Shown piece by piece: positions 22,940-35,535 of a DNA stretch of 64,000 bases. The stretch is from Icerya purchasi (taxonomy: Eukaryota > Arthropoda > Insecta > Hemiptera > Monophlebidae). The position numbers and the translations under genes were made by a program. The notes beneath the pieces were generated by a model. It ran no database searches, had not been told where the DNA came from, and saw only the letters and a list, made by a program, of their open reading frames with translations. The stretch covers positions 295,493,756-295,557,755 of the forward strand of contig CM077115.1 in NCBI GenBank assembly GCA_039619475.1, written 5' to 3'. Position 1 is the stretch's first letter. Every line of letters begins with the position of its first letter.

Positions 22940-23575
22940 AGGTGTGCTCCCTCAGCCGTTGCCTCTTTCTCCTGCCTCGGTAGACTTAATTATTCTTTTT
23001 ATTCGATTCCAAATCTTTAAGTTGTCTATTCGTGTCGTTATTGATTTCCTGCAGTCCTTGATCATGCAAGGATTGCGGACAATGAGCAAGCTGATTTGTT
23101 GGATCTATCTACATCGGTCGATTTATCGCCAAATTTCCTGCTTCTAATATTATTCTGAATAATATAACTATCACCACCCTAAATCATGCCGATGTATTTA
23201 TTCTAATCCTCAACATTTTTAACTCTTCCTTCAATCCTCCTCCGTATTTTTCTGACCATGGTGCATCATCTCAACCGTTTTTTCATTCCATTCGTCTGTT
23301 TTGGCCATAATTTGCTCGCCCCGTCTCCAACATTGTCAACCCGCCCTGATGACAGCAATTTCATTTGAATGTTCCGCTCTTTCCGCTGATCGTTCGTGTT
23401 TCTAGCTCCTAAGCTTGTCCTACACTTCCTATTATTTCCTCCTTTCTTTCCTCAATTTGTAACCGAATTAAGATCTTGTTTGCTTTCTTTCTCTTCTAGA
23501 TACCTTTGGCACTGGATTCAAAGGCCCTTCTCAGTCGGTATTAAATAAATGAAAAAGAAAAAAAAAACAAGCTAG
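22940..23575 (+). pseudogene. Remnant of an RNase-H-bearing LINE (3' part)
   Basis: Near 23046-23108 one frame reads FPAVLDHARIADNEQADLLD, a match to the RNase H signature usually seen as WVPSHVGIxGNExAD in I-superfamily LINEs, with the Trp and His positions altered. Frames break before and after. The following 450 bp are pyrimidine-rich, and the unit ends with TATTAAATAAATGAAAAAGA and a poly-A-like run at about 23545-23572, consistent with a polyadenylated retroelement 3' end. No RT motif is visible, so this is probably a 5'-truncated, decayed copy. Confidence 0.55.
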
Positions 23576-26470
23576 ATTTGATCGACACGCTTCGGCAATG
23601 CCCATTAATCGCTATTCTATCTTTTTTCTCGCCGTTTAACGAGATTATTAAAATTCCCGCCAAATTCTGCGCTGAATAATTTCCAAAACGCTATATGTTT
23701 TTTCCGCGACAAGAATGACATACTGTTTGTCAGTCTGCAACCTTAATGTATTTATACCGCTAATAGGCGGCGGGGGCGCAAACTAGCATTGAAAAAAGGA
23801 TAAACAATTTAGAGCGAAATCGAATACACTCTGATTTTCCCATATTTTTGAATGTGAAAATCCGTCTGTATAACGAATTTCTCTTTATGCTCGTGGTAGA
23901 AGAAAGGGGAAGTACACACGTATACATATTAAAAAAAAAAAAAACAGAAAAAAAAAACTTACGAGAAATAGCGACGAAACCTTCATTTAAACTGGAAATC
24001 GAAATGGAAAGAATTTTTCCATCTCGTAATGTTCGGAGAAATATTTTAAACTCCGGAAACAATTTAATGCAAACTTTCTCAGCAGTGCTTCTCGGCTAAT
24101 GTAGAGTGTACTTTAATAACGGACAACATATAGAGGATTTAAAGAACAAATAAAAGCGTAATTTTATTTCCATGTCCGTTAAAAGTTAAACACTAACGCT
24201 TACAGACTTGTTCACCGGTAGCGTCTGCGCAATGTGTAATTTTAATTGCAATACTACAGTCTTGCCGGTGACAAAATTACCTTTCTCCTCTTCTTCTGCT
24301 AGTCGTAGTTAGTGAGAGGTCGCGAAGAAGGCCGTAAAATTCTATTCACATCGATAACATTTATCACCCCTATTCCCTCCAAAATCAGTGTTTTCCACGT
24401 ACCATCTTATTCCGTCTTGACGACTACTGGAAAAATTACGACGATTCGATATTGTTCGATCGAACATGTCCAGTTCGGCGAGCTGTGAGCGAAACCCTTA
24501 ATTTTTCTCTCCGATGATCTCTAGTAATGGCCGGGTAATGCCCTCGGCTGACGATCTCAAAAAAAAAAAAAAAAAAAAGAAAAAAAAAGAAAAAAAAAGC
24601 GATGCACAAGTTGACCCGTGGATAAAAATCAGTACCGCTTTCGTTATGTATATTTTTCTTATCCGTAATGGCCAATCACCGGTTTCTATTTTAAGCACGC
24701 ATCTCCTCGTGAACAACAGCGACCACTGATAAATCTCAAAACTGCTCTATTATTATCGAATTTGGTATACACGATTTACAATCATCGAAAAATTCTTTTT
24801 AACAAAACCGGTTATCCTTAATGGAATACTGAAGAGGACAAATTAGATGGCTGGAGAAAAATCAAATAAATCCGCTAAGAAACCTTAAACTTCTGGCACA
24901 AAGTAATCCGGCATACATTAAAATAATTATTCAAGAGTTGCTGCTGTGATAATTCTTCGCTTTTTGCAATGCAAGCGTAAGAGCGTCTGTTCTTTATCCA
25001 GCACTGTAGCAATATCATAGAGTGAACAATAGACCGGGAGGAATAAACTAACGCCGCCACATCACAGTAAACATGATTTTTTTATCTTTTGCTCAAATAC
25101 AAGTACACACATACTCATGGTAGTATTACAGAAATCTATTCATATTTTGATCCGATTGGAAATGAAAATAATAAAAGAACTACCAAGAAAAGGTGGAAAC
25201 GAGGGGACAGACAAAAGCAGGATTGTACAGGATGGGGCAATATTGCGATTCGGGAGTATAGAGAACACACGGTAGAGGAAACGTTCAGCAGACAGAGCGG
25301 GGCATTCAAAAAGGATATGGTTAGAGGTTCATGGTTGAGATTATCATTAGGAGAGTGCAGAGAGCAACGTGGGGAATTTACAGGTAATTAAAATAAACTA
25401 TTAGAAGAACTGGCAGAAAATTAGCTAAACCGAGAATGATATGCTCGTTAGTGAAACGCGGTCGCTCCTTCTTTATAATTTTTCCAAAATAAACGCGACA
25501 TAGGGATTATAGTCGTCATTAGTACGTTTTGATAAGCATGTCGGTTTGAATTTCATCCGGTAAAAGCTTAGACGATACAAAATGCAAGGAAACCGTCACT
25601 TGATCATATCGTAGGCATTGCGATTTTATGTGAAAAAAATTGAATTTTTGTTTTTCATCCATCTTTATAACCTCTTTTCTTACAATTAGTCGATAGTACT
25701 CATGAAAATTATTCGAATTTACTAAAAGTTCTACAGAGATTTTGACATAAAAATTTAAATGTAAAATTTAAAAAATACACGAGACCACCTCCGAAAACAT
25801 TCATTATCGCGGCGTACAATAATAACGTATAGGTAAATAAAAAGTAATAATACCAATAAAAGTCTCGATATTACGACCAACACACGGTGAAGAAAATATT
25901 TAAAAAATGTTACCAATGTAAAACGAATATTAAAACTAATTATGGTATTTTTCATATTTTATCCGCGATTGATTCTTCATATTTTTATACATAAATATTT
26001 TCAGCAAAACTAAGGAAATATTTAAAAAATTTGTTAAAATTTTCAACGTGTACACGTGTAATGTTGGAAGCAAATTATTTACAGGATAAATGTTTGAAAC
26101 TCTGTCTAGGAAAAAAATATGAAACTCTGTCAAATATAAGTTCTTCAAATATTAGGAAAAGACATTTAATACTTACCCCAAAAATGATACTTAAATAAAA
26201 TATACTAATTAAATATATAGAAAAAGAAATCAGTGTAACACCAAGAAATAAATGTAATTACAGATTGCGTAACGTTAGACAATACGAATATCAATATAGA
26301 GAAGACACGCTAATAAACATGAAGACAAATTACAACAATTGGTTTTAACAAAGTTACACTTAATAATATACCGGTATAAATAATATTATAAAAGAAAACA
26401 AAAATAAAATAAGTAAAACTAAATTAAGGGAAATGCTGCTAGGAAATAGTGAATAACAACAAACACGAGC
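23576..26470. other. Spacer without recognised gene
   Basis: AT-rich sequence with homopolymer runs (for example 24560-24598). A 100-codon open frame at 25089-25391 is rich in Arg, Lys and Glu and is followed by a donor-like CAGGTAATT, but no domain is recognised. Confidence 0.45.
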
Positions 26471-26479
26471 ATAATACCA

Positions 26480-26789
26480 AACTATATAAAACATTTAGGT
26501 GTGTGGATGCACGTGTGTGTGCGTGTCATTGTGCATATTTGTAGATGTAGGTGTACATATGCGTGTATGTTATATATACATATGCGTAATTTGTGAGAAA
26601 TAGATATTTAAATGATTTATAAAGTAGTTATAGATGAATAATGATAAGTTATAGAAACTAAGCATGTAATCTAAATTTATTAAATAAATTTACTCGTGTG
26701 TATCTATTTTGGGAACCCGCCGACAAGTCAACTGACTTGGTGGCGACTAAGGTATCGCACATGAATTAATAAAAAAAAAAAAAAAAAAA
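26480..26789 (+). mobile_element. Putative retroposon 3' end with poly-A tail
   Basis: The last 70 bp hold an imperfect 12-bp hairpin (GCCGACAAGTCA / TGACTTGGTGGC, 26719-26744), then ATTAATAAAAA and about 20 A residues. Upstream sequence is A-rich and includes a TG-rich stretch (26500-26570). The structure mirrors the Jockey 3' end seen at 14567-14719 but the sequence differs. No RT frame is visible and no target duplication was found. Confidence 0.45.
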
Positions 26790-28818
26790 TTCCAATTACT
26801 AGGTGTGCCGTCGTCGAGCAAATGTAAAGTGGTCAATCTAAATTTTTTAAATTTTAAAATCTATTCGATTATATCCACGAAGAAGAAGAAGAAATAACCG
26901 AAATAAGAAATGGTACGATAACGAGACGAAAAAAAGCGACACTGTCCCACCACAAATTCCGCCAAATTATCAATCTACCCCGGAAGTCGCTAATTTTTTT
27001 TTCATTTGGTTTATAAATTGGAAAAAATTGGTTGTTTTTTTTTTTATTCTGCTTTCAACCGGGAGAAACCGCATCTGTCGTTAAAATTTGACAAAAACAT
27101 AAATTTATGCCCGAATGTAATTTAACGAAATTTGGGGAGAAAAAAGTCATATATGCGACATAACAGAAAGTGTCACCGCAGTCCCTAGCGATTCATTTGC
27201 TCTTTTCACAGAATCGTTGTGGTTAGTATCCAAACGACGCGAAATAACGAAGGATACACCCGCTTCACTTTACTTACACATGCATAAAACCCGGGAGAGG
27301 GGGGGGGGCGAGTACAAGAATTGTAGCACATCGTTGCGAGTCACAGTGAGACTGTTCATTAAGCGCAAGCATCCCCCGTTTAATAAGTTACAGTATATAA
27401 TTTTTGAATTTTCCGAAAATATTTTTAACGCCTATCTCGCTGAGCAGCTTCGAAAGCAAAATACGTGAATTATACGAGATTAGCTGCTTATCACTCGCAA
27501 CAGAGAACCAATCTCCTCCCGTTCTGTCGTCCAGGTTATTATGATTCATCGCGAAAAGTTACATAGCGCAAATCATTTTTAATTTGCGTCGAAAAATTAT
27601 CATTTTTATCTTCTCTTTTTTTTTCTTCGATCTATCAAATCGCCCGATTTTATAATGTTTTTCACAGTTCACCTCGCAAGCGTTTGCCCGGCATTTTTTT
27701 CTGAACTGTGTTTAAACAAAGAAAAACCACACCTTTCTTTTCGTTATTTTGTAGCATTCGACATTTTTCCGTAATCTCGTTGCACGATTTTCTATAAATA
27801 TGCAAGGGTTTTTTTTTATTTCAAAAAAAAAAAAAAAAAAATAATCCCGAACCAAACGAATTTCCTAAAAAGGAAAAAATGTATGTACTCACATGCGAAC
27901 ACGCATAATACGTGTACCAATGTTGTAAAAAAGATTTCGTTTTGAAATAGATTTTCAAATTGAAACACGATTTTTTTTTTTTTTTTTTTTTTATATATAT
28001 ATAAACAATGAAGTTTTTACATCGCAAAAATGTTTAAACTTAATTACTATTACGACAGCCACCTTAATAGTGTAACTTTTTGCATTCCCAAAGAAAGAAA
28101 GAAAAAAATAGGGGAAATGAATAAAACGTTATTATATTCCTCGCAAAAATAATAGGTTGCAGAAATATTAAAGTTCCATCAAAATTGTTTATTTTAATCA
28201 ACGGCGCATCGTGAAATTTTCCCTGATTTTTAATTTATTTGAAATCATCTTATCGTCGAAGCGCGAACAATTTCAAAAAGCTTCTATTATAAAAATTAAT
28301 TTATAAAAAAAAAATATCAAAAACATCTTTCTATTAACATAATGTAATAATTAAAAATACTTGGAACTTTTGCGGTTAGTATTACTGATTATTAAAATTA
28401 AAATTTTCAGTAAAATATCACACCGTTCGAAATATTAGCTTTAACGTTTTTGACAGACGGTCCATATCATCATCATCAAAGTGCTACCCGTTGCTCATAT
28501 ATGTCAGATGACAACATCTATACACCGTGTCAGAGTGATTACTTAATTAATTTTAGGACAATGTTTTTCAAAAAGTGACGTGCGGTTTCCATTAAATATT
28601 AATATATATATATATATCAAATTGCTGATTAAACTTAGTGAAAAAATTATAGTTGAGCCACAAACAGGATATTGTCGATGCGCTTTTTACGGAAGCCGTT
28701 TAAACTTTGAGAAACAAAAAAATTATGAAATAAATTTAGATGGAAAAGATAATTTAGAGGAAAAACGCGATTTCATTAGAGCATATTGCATTCGGCAGTG
28801 CGTACAATAAGAGGGACT
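26790..28818. other. AT-rich spacer
   Basis: No gene recognised. Long T or A runs are at about 27822-27841 and 27970-27992, and a TA tract at 28603-28617. Confidence 0.5.
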
Positions 28819-28829
28819 CTTATCAGAAG
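28819..28829. repeat. SINE target-site duplication, 5' copy
   Basis: CTTATCAGAAG, identical to 29097-29107. Confidence 0.9.
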
Positions 28830-29096
28830 CAGGCAGCGTGGTAGCCTCTAGTGGTTAAAGGTGCTTGGCTACCAAATCAGAGGTTACGGGTTCGAGACTT
28901 GTCTCGTTCCGAATCGAAGTCGTTCCCAAGTTGATACCTAATCCGAAATTGAATACCAGCTGGGAAGGTAAAGATAATCCAAAAGTAGAAAGGAACTGGC
29001 CCCAGTATTCTCCTTAGATCCATTAGAATCTTAAGTACCATTATGAAAAGCTTCACAATCCATGATACCTTATCAAGGATATATTACTTTACTTTA
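28830..29096 (+). mobile_element. tRNA-derived SINE, complete
   Basis: A 267-bp element bounded by perfect 11-bp duplications. The head has an A-box-like TAGCCTCTAGTGG (28842-28854) and a B-box GGTTCGAGACT (28889-28899), the internal RNA polymerase III promoter of a tRNA-derived SINE. The body has no coding capacity. The tail is short TTTAC repeats (TTACTTTACTTTA), pointing to mobilisation by a LINE that recognises a simple-repeat 3' end rather than poly-A. Intact ends imply a fairly recent insertion. Confidence 0.9.
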
Positions 29097-29107
29097 CTTA
29101 TCAGAAG
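29097..29107. repeat. SINE target-site duplication, 3' copy
   Basis: CTTATCAGAAG, identical to 28819-28829. Confidence 0.9.
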
Positions 29108-32100
29108 TACATGTGTAAATGTGCATTGTGTTACTGTAAATGTTTAAGAGTGCTCTTCTTTCGACGCCGAGAAGCTTTTACTAACCAGTTTGAAAAACTA
29201 TTTGTATTATTCGATTTCGTAATTTCCCTTTTTTTTATCGAAAATAAATGCACAACTGAGAGATGGAGGGAGAAGAAGAAGACTAACGTAGAAGAAAAAT
29301 GAAACGCATTTCAAGAAATAAACCAGTCAAATAGCGGGCGTTGAAATGACATATTTTCATCTTTTAAATTCAAGAAAGAAAAAAAAAACCTATCACTTAA
29401 TTTTTTGAAAGAACTCGATATTCTCGCCCACTACTGCAACTGGCGCTATAATTGCAGACTCACTAAAATCACCTGTCCTAGTATTACGCCAACGAAATCA
29501 GCCGAATTTCCAGCCCCCACGAAGCACGAATTGAGAATTGCCGCAGTAGCGCTGACACGACGATCATAATGATATCCAAAAAGTTCCTTTGCCGGCATGT
29601 CTTTTTAGCTTTCTAGATTATTCTCCGTTCCGCATTCGGGTCAATTATATTTTTTTTAAGGACAAGTTGAGTATACAAAACGGTGTCTGACTTTCGAGCT
29701 TTCATGTCGGCAGTAAAGTTCAAAACTAAAACTTTATCGAAAAGGCCTCGTGTGTTTACGCCGATGAATATTTTGTTGCAGATTTACGACGGGTTTAATA
29801 ATAATCGGAAGTCGAATACATTATCGAGAATAGAGAGTCTACTCGGCGGAATTACTTTGAAAAATTTACAGCGAACTGAACCCGTTATCAGAGAAGCAGG
29901 TCACGAAGTAGGCGATATATCGTATTTCTTTATCGGCGACCTTCGAAAAACATCTCAACAGGTGTAACACAATTTCTGAACTTTCATAAACAAGACACGC
30001 TGAGAGCGAACAACGAAAAATAAGCACCACTTGACTAATGCGGATGACGAACATGTTTTTTCTACGAAGACGTTACTGGTGTTTTTGGCGGGAAATATTG
30101 TCCGAAGTAGAAATCGTCGGAGAAAAATGCTAATAAGGTCCCGTGCGTCGACTTAACAATCGCGCCGATAATTAATGGCGGGAAGCCAGCGGGAAACAAT
30201 CAAACAGGTCCGCAGAAAAACCCAGAGCCACATGTTTCGTCGAAAGACAAAAAATAGCTAAGGCGATAATTAAAATATTAACAAAGCGTATATATACTTT
30301 TATCAAGTACCTCTCCTCATCAATCAGCACACGCTTGTTATTATGCCACTTCCGTTGCGCCGCCACTAGCCGTCGACGCTTGCTAATTCGGCCATTCGTC
30401 CTGATCAAAATTCCTTACAGTCGCTTATACCGAGAAATTGAAATTGTATGACCAACCGGTTTTATCGCATTTAAAATACCAGCTGACATCATCGTGTAGC
30501 GCCTTTGTCATAATGATCAGAGAAATAAGACGATCCCGTCCGTTTCGGAAAATTAAGAAATTATCAACGAGATCGGAACTAGCTAATTTCATATTTAATT
30601 TTCGCTCTGTTTTTTCTCCTTTTTTTACATTAACTCAAAGCGAGAGGAAGTTAAGGCAAGAGGGAATTAATCAAAATTCTTAATTGGCAGAACTGGGGCT
30701 ATCGGGTCCTCGTAGCAGAATTTCTTACTAACCCCAACGTAAGAATAACCTAATTAACCGGGGCAACGCAATCCATTTTGTCGATTTCTTCTTATATACA
30801 AAATATATGTAACGTTTTGGGGCAAAAAAAGTGATGGGGGTCCGACTAAGAATGTCGCTGTCATTAATATATGTTTATTATTTTCGGCTAGTTTTAATCC
30901 TTTTCTCTAACGAAGATTCGCAAAATCAATCGCTCTACGATGATCAAAAGCTTTTTTTTTTTCTTCCGAACGCACTAATCTTATCGAGGAAATCTATAAA
31001 ACAAACTAAAGTCTCCGTTGTATCTTGTCGCGTTTATATTCATGCAGTATCCTGCTTACGAACTGTAAACTCACGTACAATGAACGAAAGAGTTGTTATC
31101 ATTTTACCACCGGTGCTTTAAATGTTTGTTTATTTCTCCGTAAAATATGTATATCGCAATTCTTTACCTACGTAGCCGAGTTTCGTCGCATCTTTAAGAG
31201 ATCGTGCGTGCCTTTCAACGAATAAAAGTTTCCCCGTTCATAGTGCTGCACTATTTTTTCCTTGCAGGGACCAATCTCGATTAAGTGCACTTTTCTTCTC
31301 AGACTAGTGTGAGTAGGACGAGGAAAATAACGTGACTTTATTATGTATACTCGACTTTTTCCCCCACCCCAATACGGTTACACATTACATTGAATACGTA
31401 TATATGTATAATATTAAATAAAATTAGAGCATGATGGGAGTATGAGTGCGCGTGGATAAGGGAGCCAATTGCCGGCTAGGGGTTTTCACTTTTAAAGATG
31501 CGCGCGATTGCGGATTAGGACAGAGAAAAGAAATCGGTCGATCCCGGGGAAGTAAGATAGAGCGCGGTAAGAGAAATAGATGAAAAATGGCACAGTTGAA
31601 TACGCTATGAAAATGTTTATGCTTTCCAGAATGAAACTTTTTGGTTAACGGCCTCGGATGCTGAATAGCGGACGCCCCATTCGCCGGACTACTTTATTCT
31701 ATTGGCACGGTATTTACCTAAATTAACGCGAATATACGGCAAAAAGTATCATTGAACTTGGATTCGTCATAATTCTCTTAAATTACCAATGTTTGAATTT
31801 CGCCGTTCTCAAAATGCGACATCAGCCAACTCATTATTCAACTATACGGACACCCCGGAGTACCCTTATCATTTTCAATAATAATAATTAGTGTAATTTA
31901 TCGCAAACATTGTTTTTTCAGTAGTCGACCGACATGGAAACATTTATGTAGATTGGATTAAGAAATCCACGAAAAAGCTACTTGGCTCTCTCATTTTCAA
32001 TCAATCAATAAATCAATGTTTTTTATTATCATTATTGTTACACAAGATCTACAGCTAAGAGCTTGAATAGTGGAAAGTAGTACAGTTAAATAAATATATA

Positions 32101-32228
32101 AATAAACATGAATAGGTACGTACTGAAGAAAAAAAATAAGATAAATTAACAAAATAAATTAGCGGAAAATAAACCGCAGCCTGTGATTCTAAAAGGAAAA
32201 AAAAAAGAAGAAAAAAATAAATAAAACA
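29108..32228. other. Spacer without recognised gene
   Basis: The open frame 29683-29967 (plus) has an acceptor-like TTTTGTTGCAG at about 29782 and a donor-like CAACAGGTGTAA at 29956-29967, but its translation matches no family I know. Elsewhere nothing is supported. Confidence 0.4.
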
Positions 32229-32334
32229 GATGAATAAATAAATAAATAAGAGTGAATAAAAGGTAAAATTGCAAATTCACAATTAATTTTATCTTTTATT
32301 TACTCTTATTTATTTATTTATTTATTTATTCATC
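32229..32334. repeat. Near-perfect 42-bp-stem foldback of AATA repeats
   Basis: The left arm 32229-32270 pairs with the right arm 32285-32334, which carries two extra AATA units; non-repetitive portions (AGAGTGAATAAAAGGTAAAATT) also pair with two mismatches. The loop is about 14 bp. An AAT microsatellite follows at about 32361-32383. Confidence 0.85.
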
Positions 32335-33168
32335 TATCTTATTTATTTATTTACATGTTAATAATAATAATAATAATAATAATGACTGTAATCCACAAAT
32401 TTAAAGAGCTGCAGTGGCATCCCTGCGGACAAGTAACCGCTTTTATCTAATCTTTTTATACAGCTCCTGGTGTACATCTTATACTGAGTGACAGTAGACA
32501 TTTTTATCGATTTTTCCAAAAATTCCTCTTTCAAGCTGCAGTTTATTACGCTGTCAAAATAGTATTACGTATGTTTTTAATCCGTCGAGCAATCCTGAAT
32601 ACAAATTTCAATACTAAATGCGGACCCATATGGGAGAAGAAAAAAAAAAATGCGACAAAATGTTATGTTGGAAGGAAATTATTTCGCGGCAGAGGTATAC
32701 ACGGTTTTAAAATTCCTATTCATTTTATTCATTCGACTTATCGAATTAGAGACAATTCGAAGCAAGAGTGCACCTGCTACTATCTTTTACGTCGATTGTG
32801 AAACCACCATGATTTCCAGAACCGCAATTAAACCGAGCCAAGGGTTTTTTTTTACCTGCGGCGTAGCTTTGCACGCCGAACAACAGTTGAAGAAGTCCGG
32901 ATGACCGAAGCTTCGGAGACGGAATATATCGGTCGATCCAATAAAATCGAAACTACCAGATATGAACAGAAATTGCAACACTCATGGTCAACTTGCTGGC
33001 CGACCGAGTAAATCTAATCACTAACGGACCGCAACCGCAGAGAAAAATCGACAAGAAGCAACTGTCGCCAAATTACTGTTCGTTCTATAGTCCGTTACCT
33101 GTAGGGGGATGGGTGGGGGGGCGACCTTTTTTTTACCTAATAATTTTAATTACGTCTACAATTATATC

Positions 33169-33450
33169 AAGGGCAGATTAAAAAGGACATTTGGGGGGGG
33201 GGGGTATTATATAATTACGTAAAATCTTCTACGGTAGGCAGTAGATTTGAGAAACAGCCCTTGTTTCGTAAAGAAAATCAAATAACGACCACCTTCATAG
33301 AAATTTAAAAATGTTTTAAAAATACATCATTATTACAATTTTTAATTTAAATTTAGGTTTATTTTTAGGGGTAAAAAATAAAACGAAATTAAAAAATTAT
33401 ATACCTTAAATATGGTACATAGTTTCGAAATAGTAAGAAAGATAAGGAAT
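33169..33450 (+). mobile_element. hAT-like element fragment, one terminus
   Basis: Starts with AAGGGCAGATTAAAAAGGAC and a G run. For about 280 bp it is a diverged reverse-complement match to 62790-63068, the right end of the hAT-like element at 61896. The terminal GGGGCGGATCCAG motif is eroded here. Similarity stops near 33440 (GAAATAGTAAGAAAG), so the copy is truncated or belongs to a shorter subfamily. No coding capacity. Confidence 0.65.
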
Positions 33451-34822
33451 TATTAGACATACCTGAGAGGATTCGGTTCGCACTCCGGCATTTTTATTAC
33501 GATTCATCCTTTTCAAATCCTCACTTGCACTATATTCATCTATCCAACCTCATCCACCACGTGATTTTCGAACTTTTCACATCTTTGCCACGATAACTCT
33601 ACTCCGCGCGCAGTATAGCTCATTTTTTAATTTTCTCCCGGAAAACAAATTCCCTACTCAGAACTCATCTCCGTCACACATTTCCGCTGCTTATTCGATC
33701 TTCCATGCTTTCATCTCCTCCTCTCTCTCAGTTATTCGCGTTATTGCTTCGTTTATTTCTTCATTAAAAATTTGGTTTCGCTCTCCTTTAAGACTCGTAA
33801 CAATCTTTTGATTCCTTTAATGATTTTTGTTCAGCTCGTGTACCTCTTTCTTCTCTTAATAGCCATGGTTGCACTAAATTAAGAATCGCAACCCCGTAAC
33901 AGCCATCTCCTCATCGTAAATTATTATTATTAAATCCCCGATATTATTAAATTGTTAACGCATTTCAGAGGCTTAGTCCCTAGTGACACCTCCCCACAGT
34001 GATGCGTCTTATAAGTTGTCTTCAAAAAAACGATAATAATTTTACTTTTTGTCTCACTCGAATATTCTCACACAATCCGTTATATTAAATTTATCATTCC
34101 CCGTTGTTGTCATTCCGCATTTCCTTTTCTCACCGATTTGCGCTACCACATCAGTATGTTTTTACCGCTTTCATTAGTTCGGTTTTCGTTTTTTCTTTCA
34201 GATCTCTACTATTTTTGAAAATTATCATATCATTGCCACCACCGTCTCGGCAACATTCCATTCGACTTTACTCAGAATCACTTGCTTCCCTCTTTTCCAT
34301 CTTCCTCTATTCTTTCCGTCCTATTTTCATGTTATTCCTACGCGCGCAGGAATCCGACGCTTACATAACAAAGCGGAGAAAGAAAAGAAAAAATAGTTGC
34401 ACTTGGGCAACAACTGATGGCATGCGCCCGAGCTAAATTTTTAAAATGAAATATTGAAACACAATTATAAAAATACACGTTGTCGCCTGCGGGAGATACT
34501 GAGGTTCGTTTTAAGTGTTGCGATGAGACATTTCCGCGTTGACGATATTTTGTCGATTTATTTCGTTTACGTGGAAATATTCACAATGCGGCAAACTTAT
34601 TCCTCACATGAAAAGGGAGGAAAAGCTAATGTTGAAAAGACTCGCGCATTTAACATAATCTCGCGAAGACCGCGCACGTCCGTCTGCTTACGACCGTCTT
34701 CTTTCAAGACAAACTTTAACAGTTTAACAGTTACATAACGCTGAAATTCGACAGCGTCTTTTTATCATCTCGCCGCATCGGCCGCTGAATACACAGTGTG
34801 TAAAGCGAGCATATGCACTGTC
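33451..34822. other. Pyrimidine-rich spacer
   Basis: From about 33480 to 34330 the plus strand is strongly rich in C and T. Open frames there lack domains. Nothing else is recognised. Confidence 0.45.
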
Positions 34823-34856
34823 GCCTATTGGCACTACTCGCCTATTGGCACTACTC
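34823..34856 (+). repeat. 17-bp tandem duplication
   Basis: GCCTATTGGCACTACTC occurs twice in a row and is followed by a partial third unit (GCCT). Confidence 0.9.
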
Positions 34857-35080
34857 GCCTTTGACCCTCTAGCATCGTAGAAATAAATCACCAAGAACCG
34901 ATATGTAAATGAAATTACCAACATAATATGTCAATCGACAAAGTAAATTACGAATACGCACGGATAAAATATTTAGGTCATCGGGCGCTGGTCGCGGGTG
35001 ACCTACGCATTGCCGGTATTAAAATGGATTTCTTTACTACGATTATTCGAAGAATTGCAGTCTGATTTATATATTAAAAC

Positions 35081-35303
35081 GACAAACTACGCAATTAACC
35101 GAAATTATGATTTATAAAAATGTTAAAATATTATAGCGGCAATAGTAATAAAGTACATGTTCACGGTGTAACAATAAACAACTTAAAACGTCAAATAAAA
35201 ATGTACTTTATTGCTAGGAAAAACACGTTGCCGCTGTAATATTTTAACATTTTAACATTTTTATAAATAATAATTTCGGTTAATTGCGTTGTTATTCGTG
35301 TTT
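35081..35303. repeat. Large foldback element, about 75-bp arms
   Basis: The left arm (35081-35158) and right arm (about 35201-35303) are inverted copies with small gaps; shared words include CGCAATTAACCGAAATTAT and AATGTTAAAATATTA. The loop is about 42 bp. The size and AT-richness fit a miniature inverted-repeat or foldback element, but terminal duplications are unclear. Confidence 0.75.
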
Positions 35304-35535
35304 GATTTTACATGAATGCGAAAAACTTAATAACTTAAAAAAAGTCCAATTTATGAAAAAAATCCGATTTAAAAAGAAGAAGAAACTTCGTATCTCCTAG
35401 AATATATATGCACGCCGCGCGGAAATTAATAAATAACAGGATTTACATTGAAGAAACGCCTTTTAAATCGGAAAGCCTAATATATTAAACAGCCCGTTGC
35501 TATACTCAGCGGTCATTTATTTATTTTCATTTTTT

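Noticed and set aside
22788..23147. 119-codon frame starting with Asn-Tyr-Ser repeats
   Set aside because: The repeats come from the 9-bp minisatellite; the rest runs out of phase through the decayed LINE.
25089..25391. Basic 100-codon frame followed by a donor-like site
   Set aside because: No matching acceptor or known family; the charged composition alone is weak evidence.
28830..28905. Functional tRNA gene
   Set aside because: A- and B-boxes are present, but there is no complete cloverleaf, and target duplications show it to be a SINE.
29683..29967. Possible exon with acceptor TTGTTGCAG and donor CAGGTGTAA
   Set aside because: Splice signals are moderate and the translation resembles nothing known; left as a spacer note.
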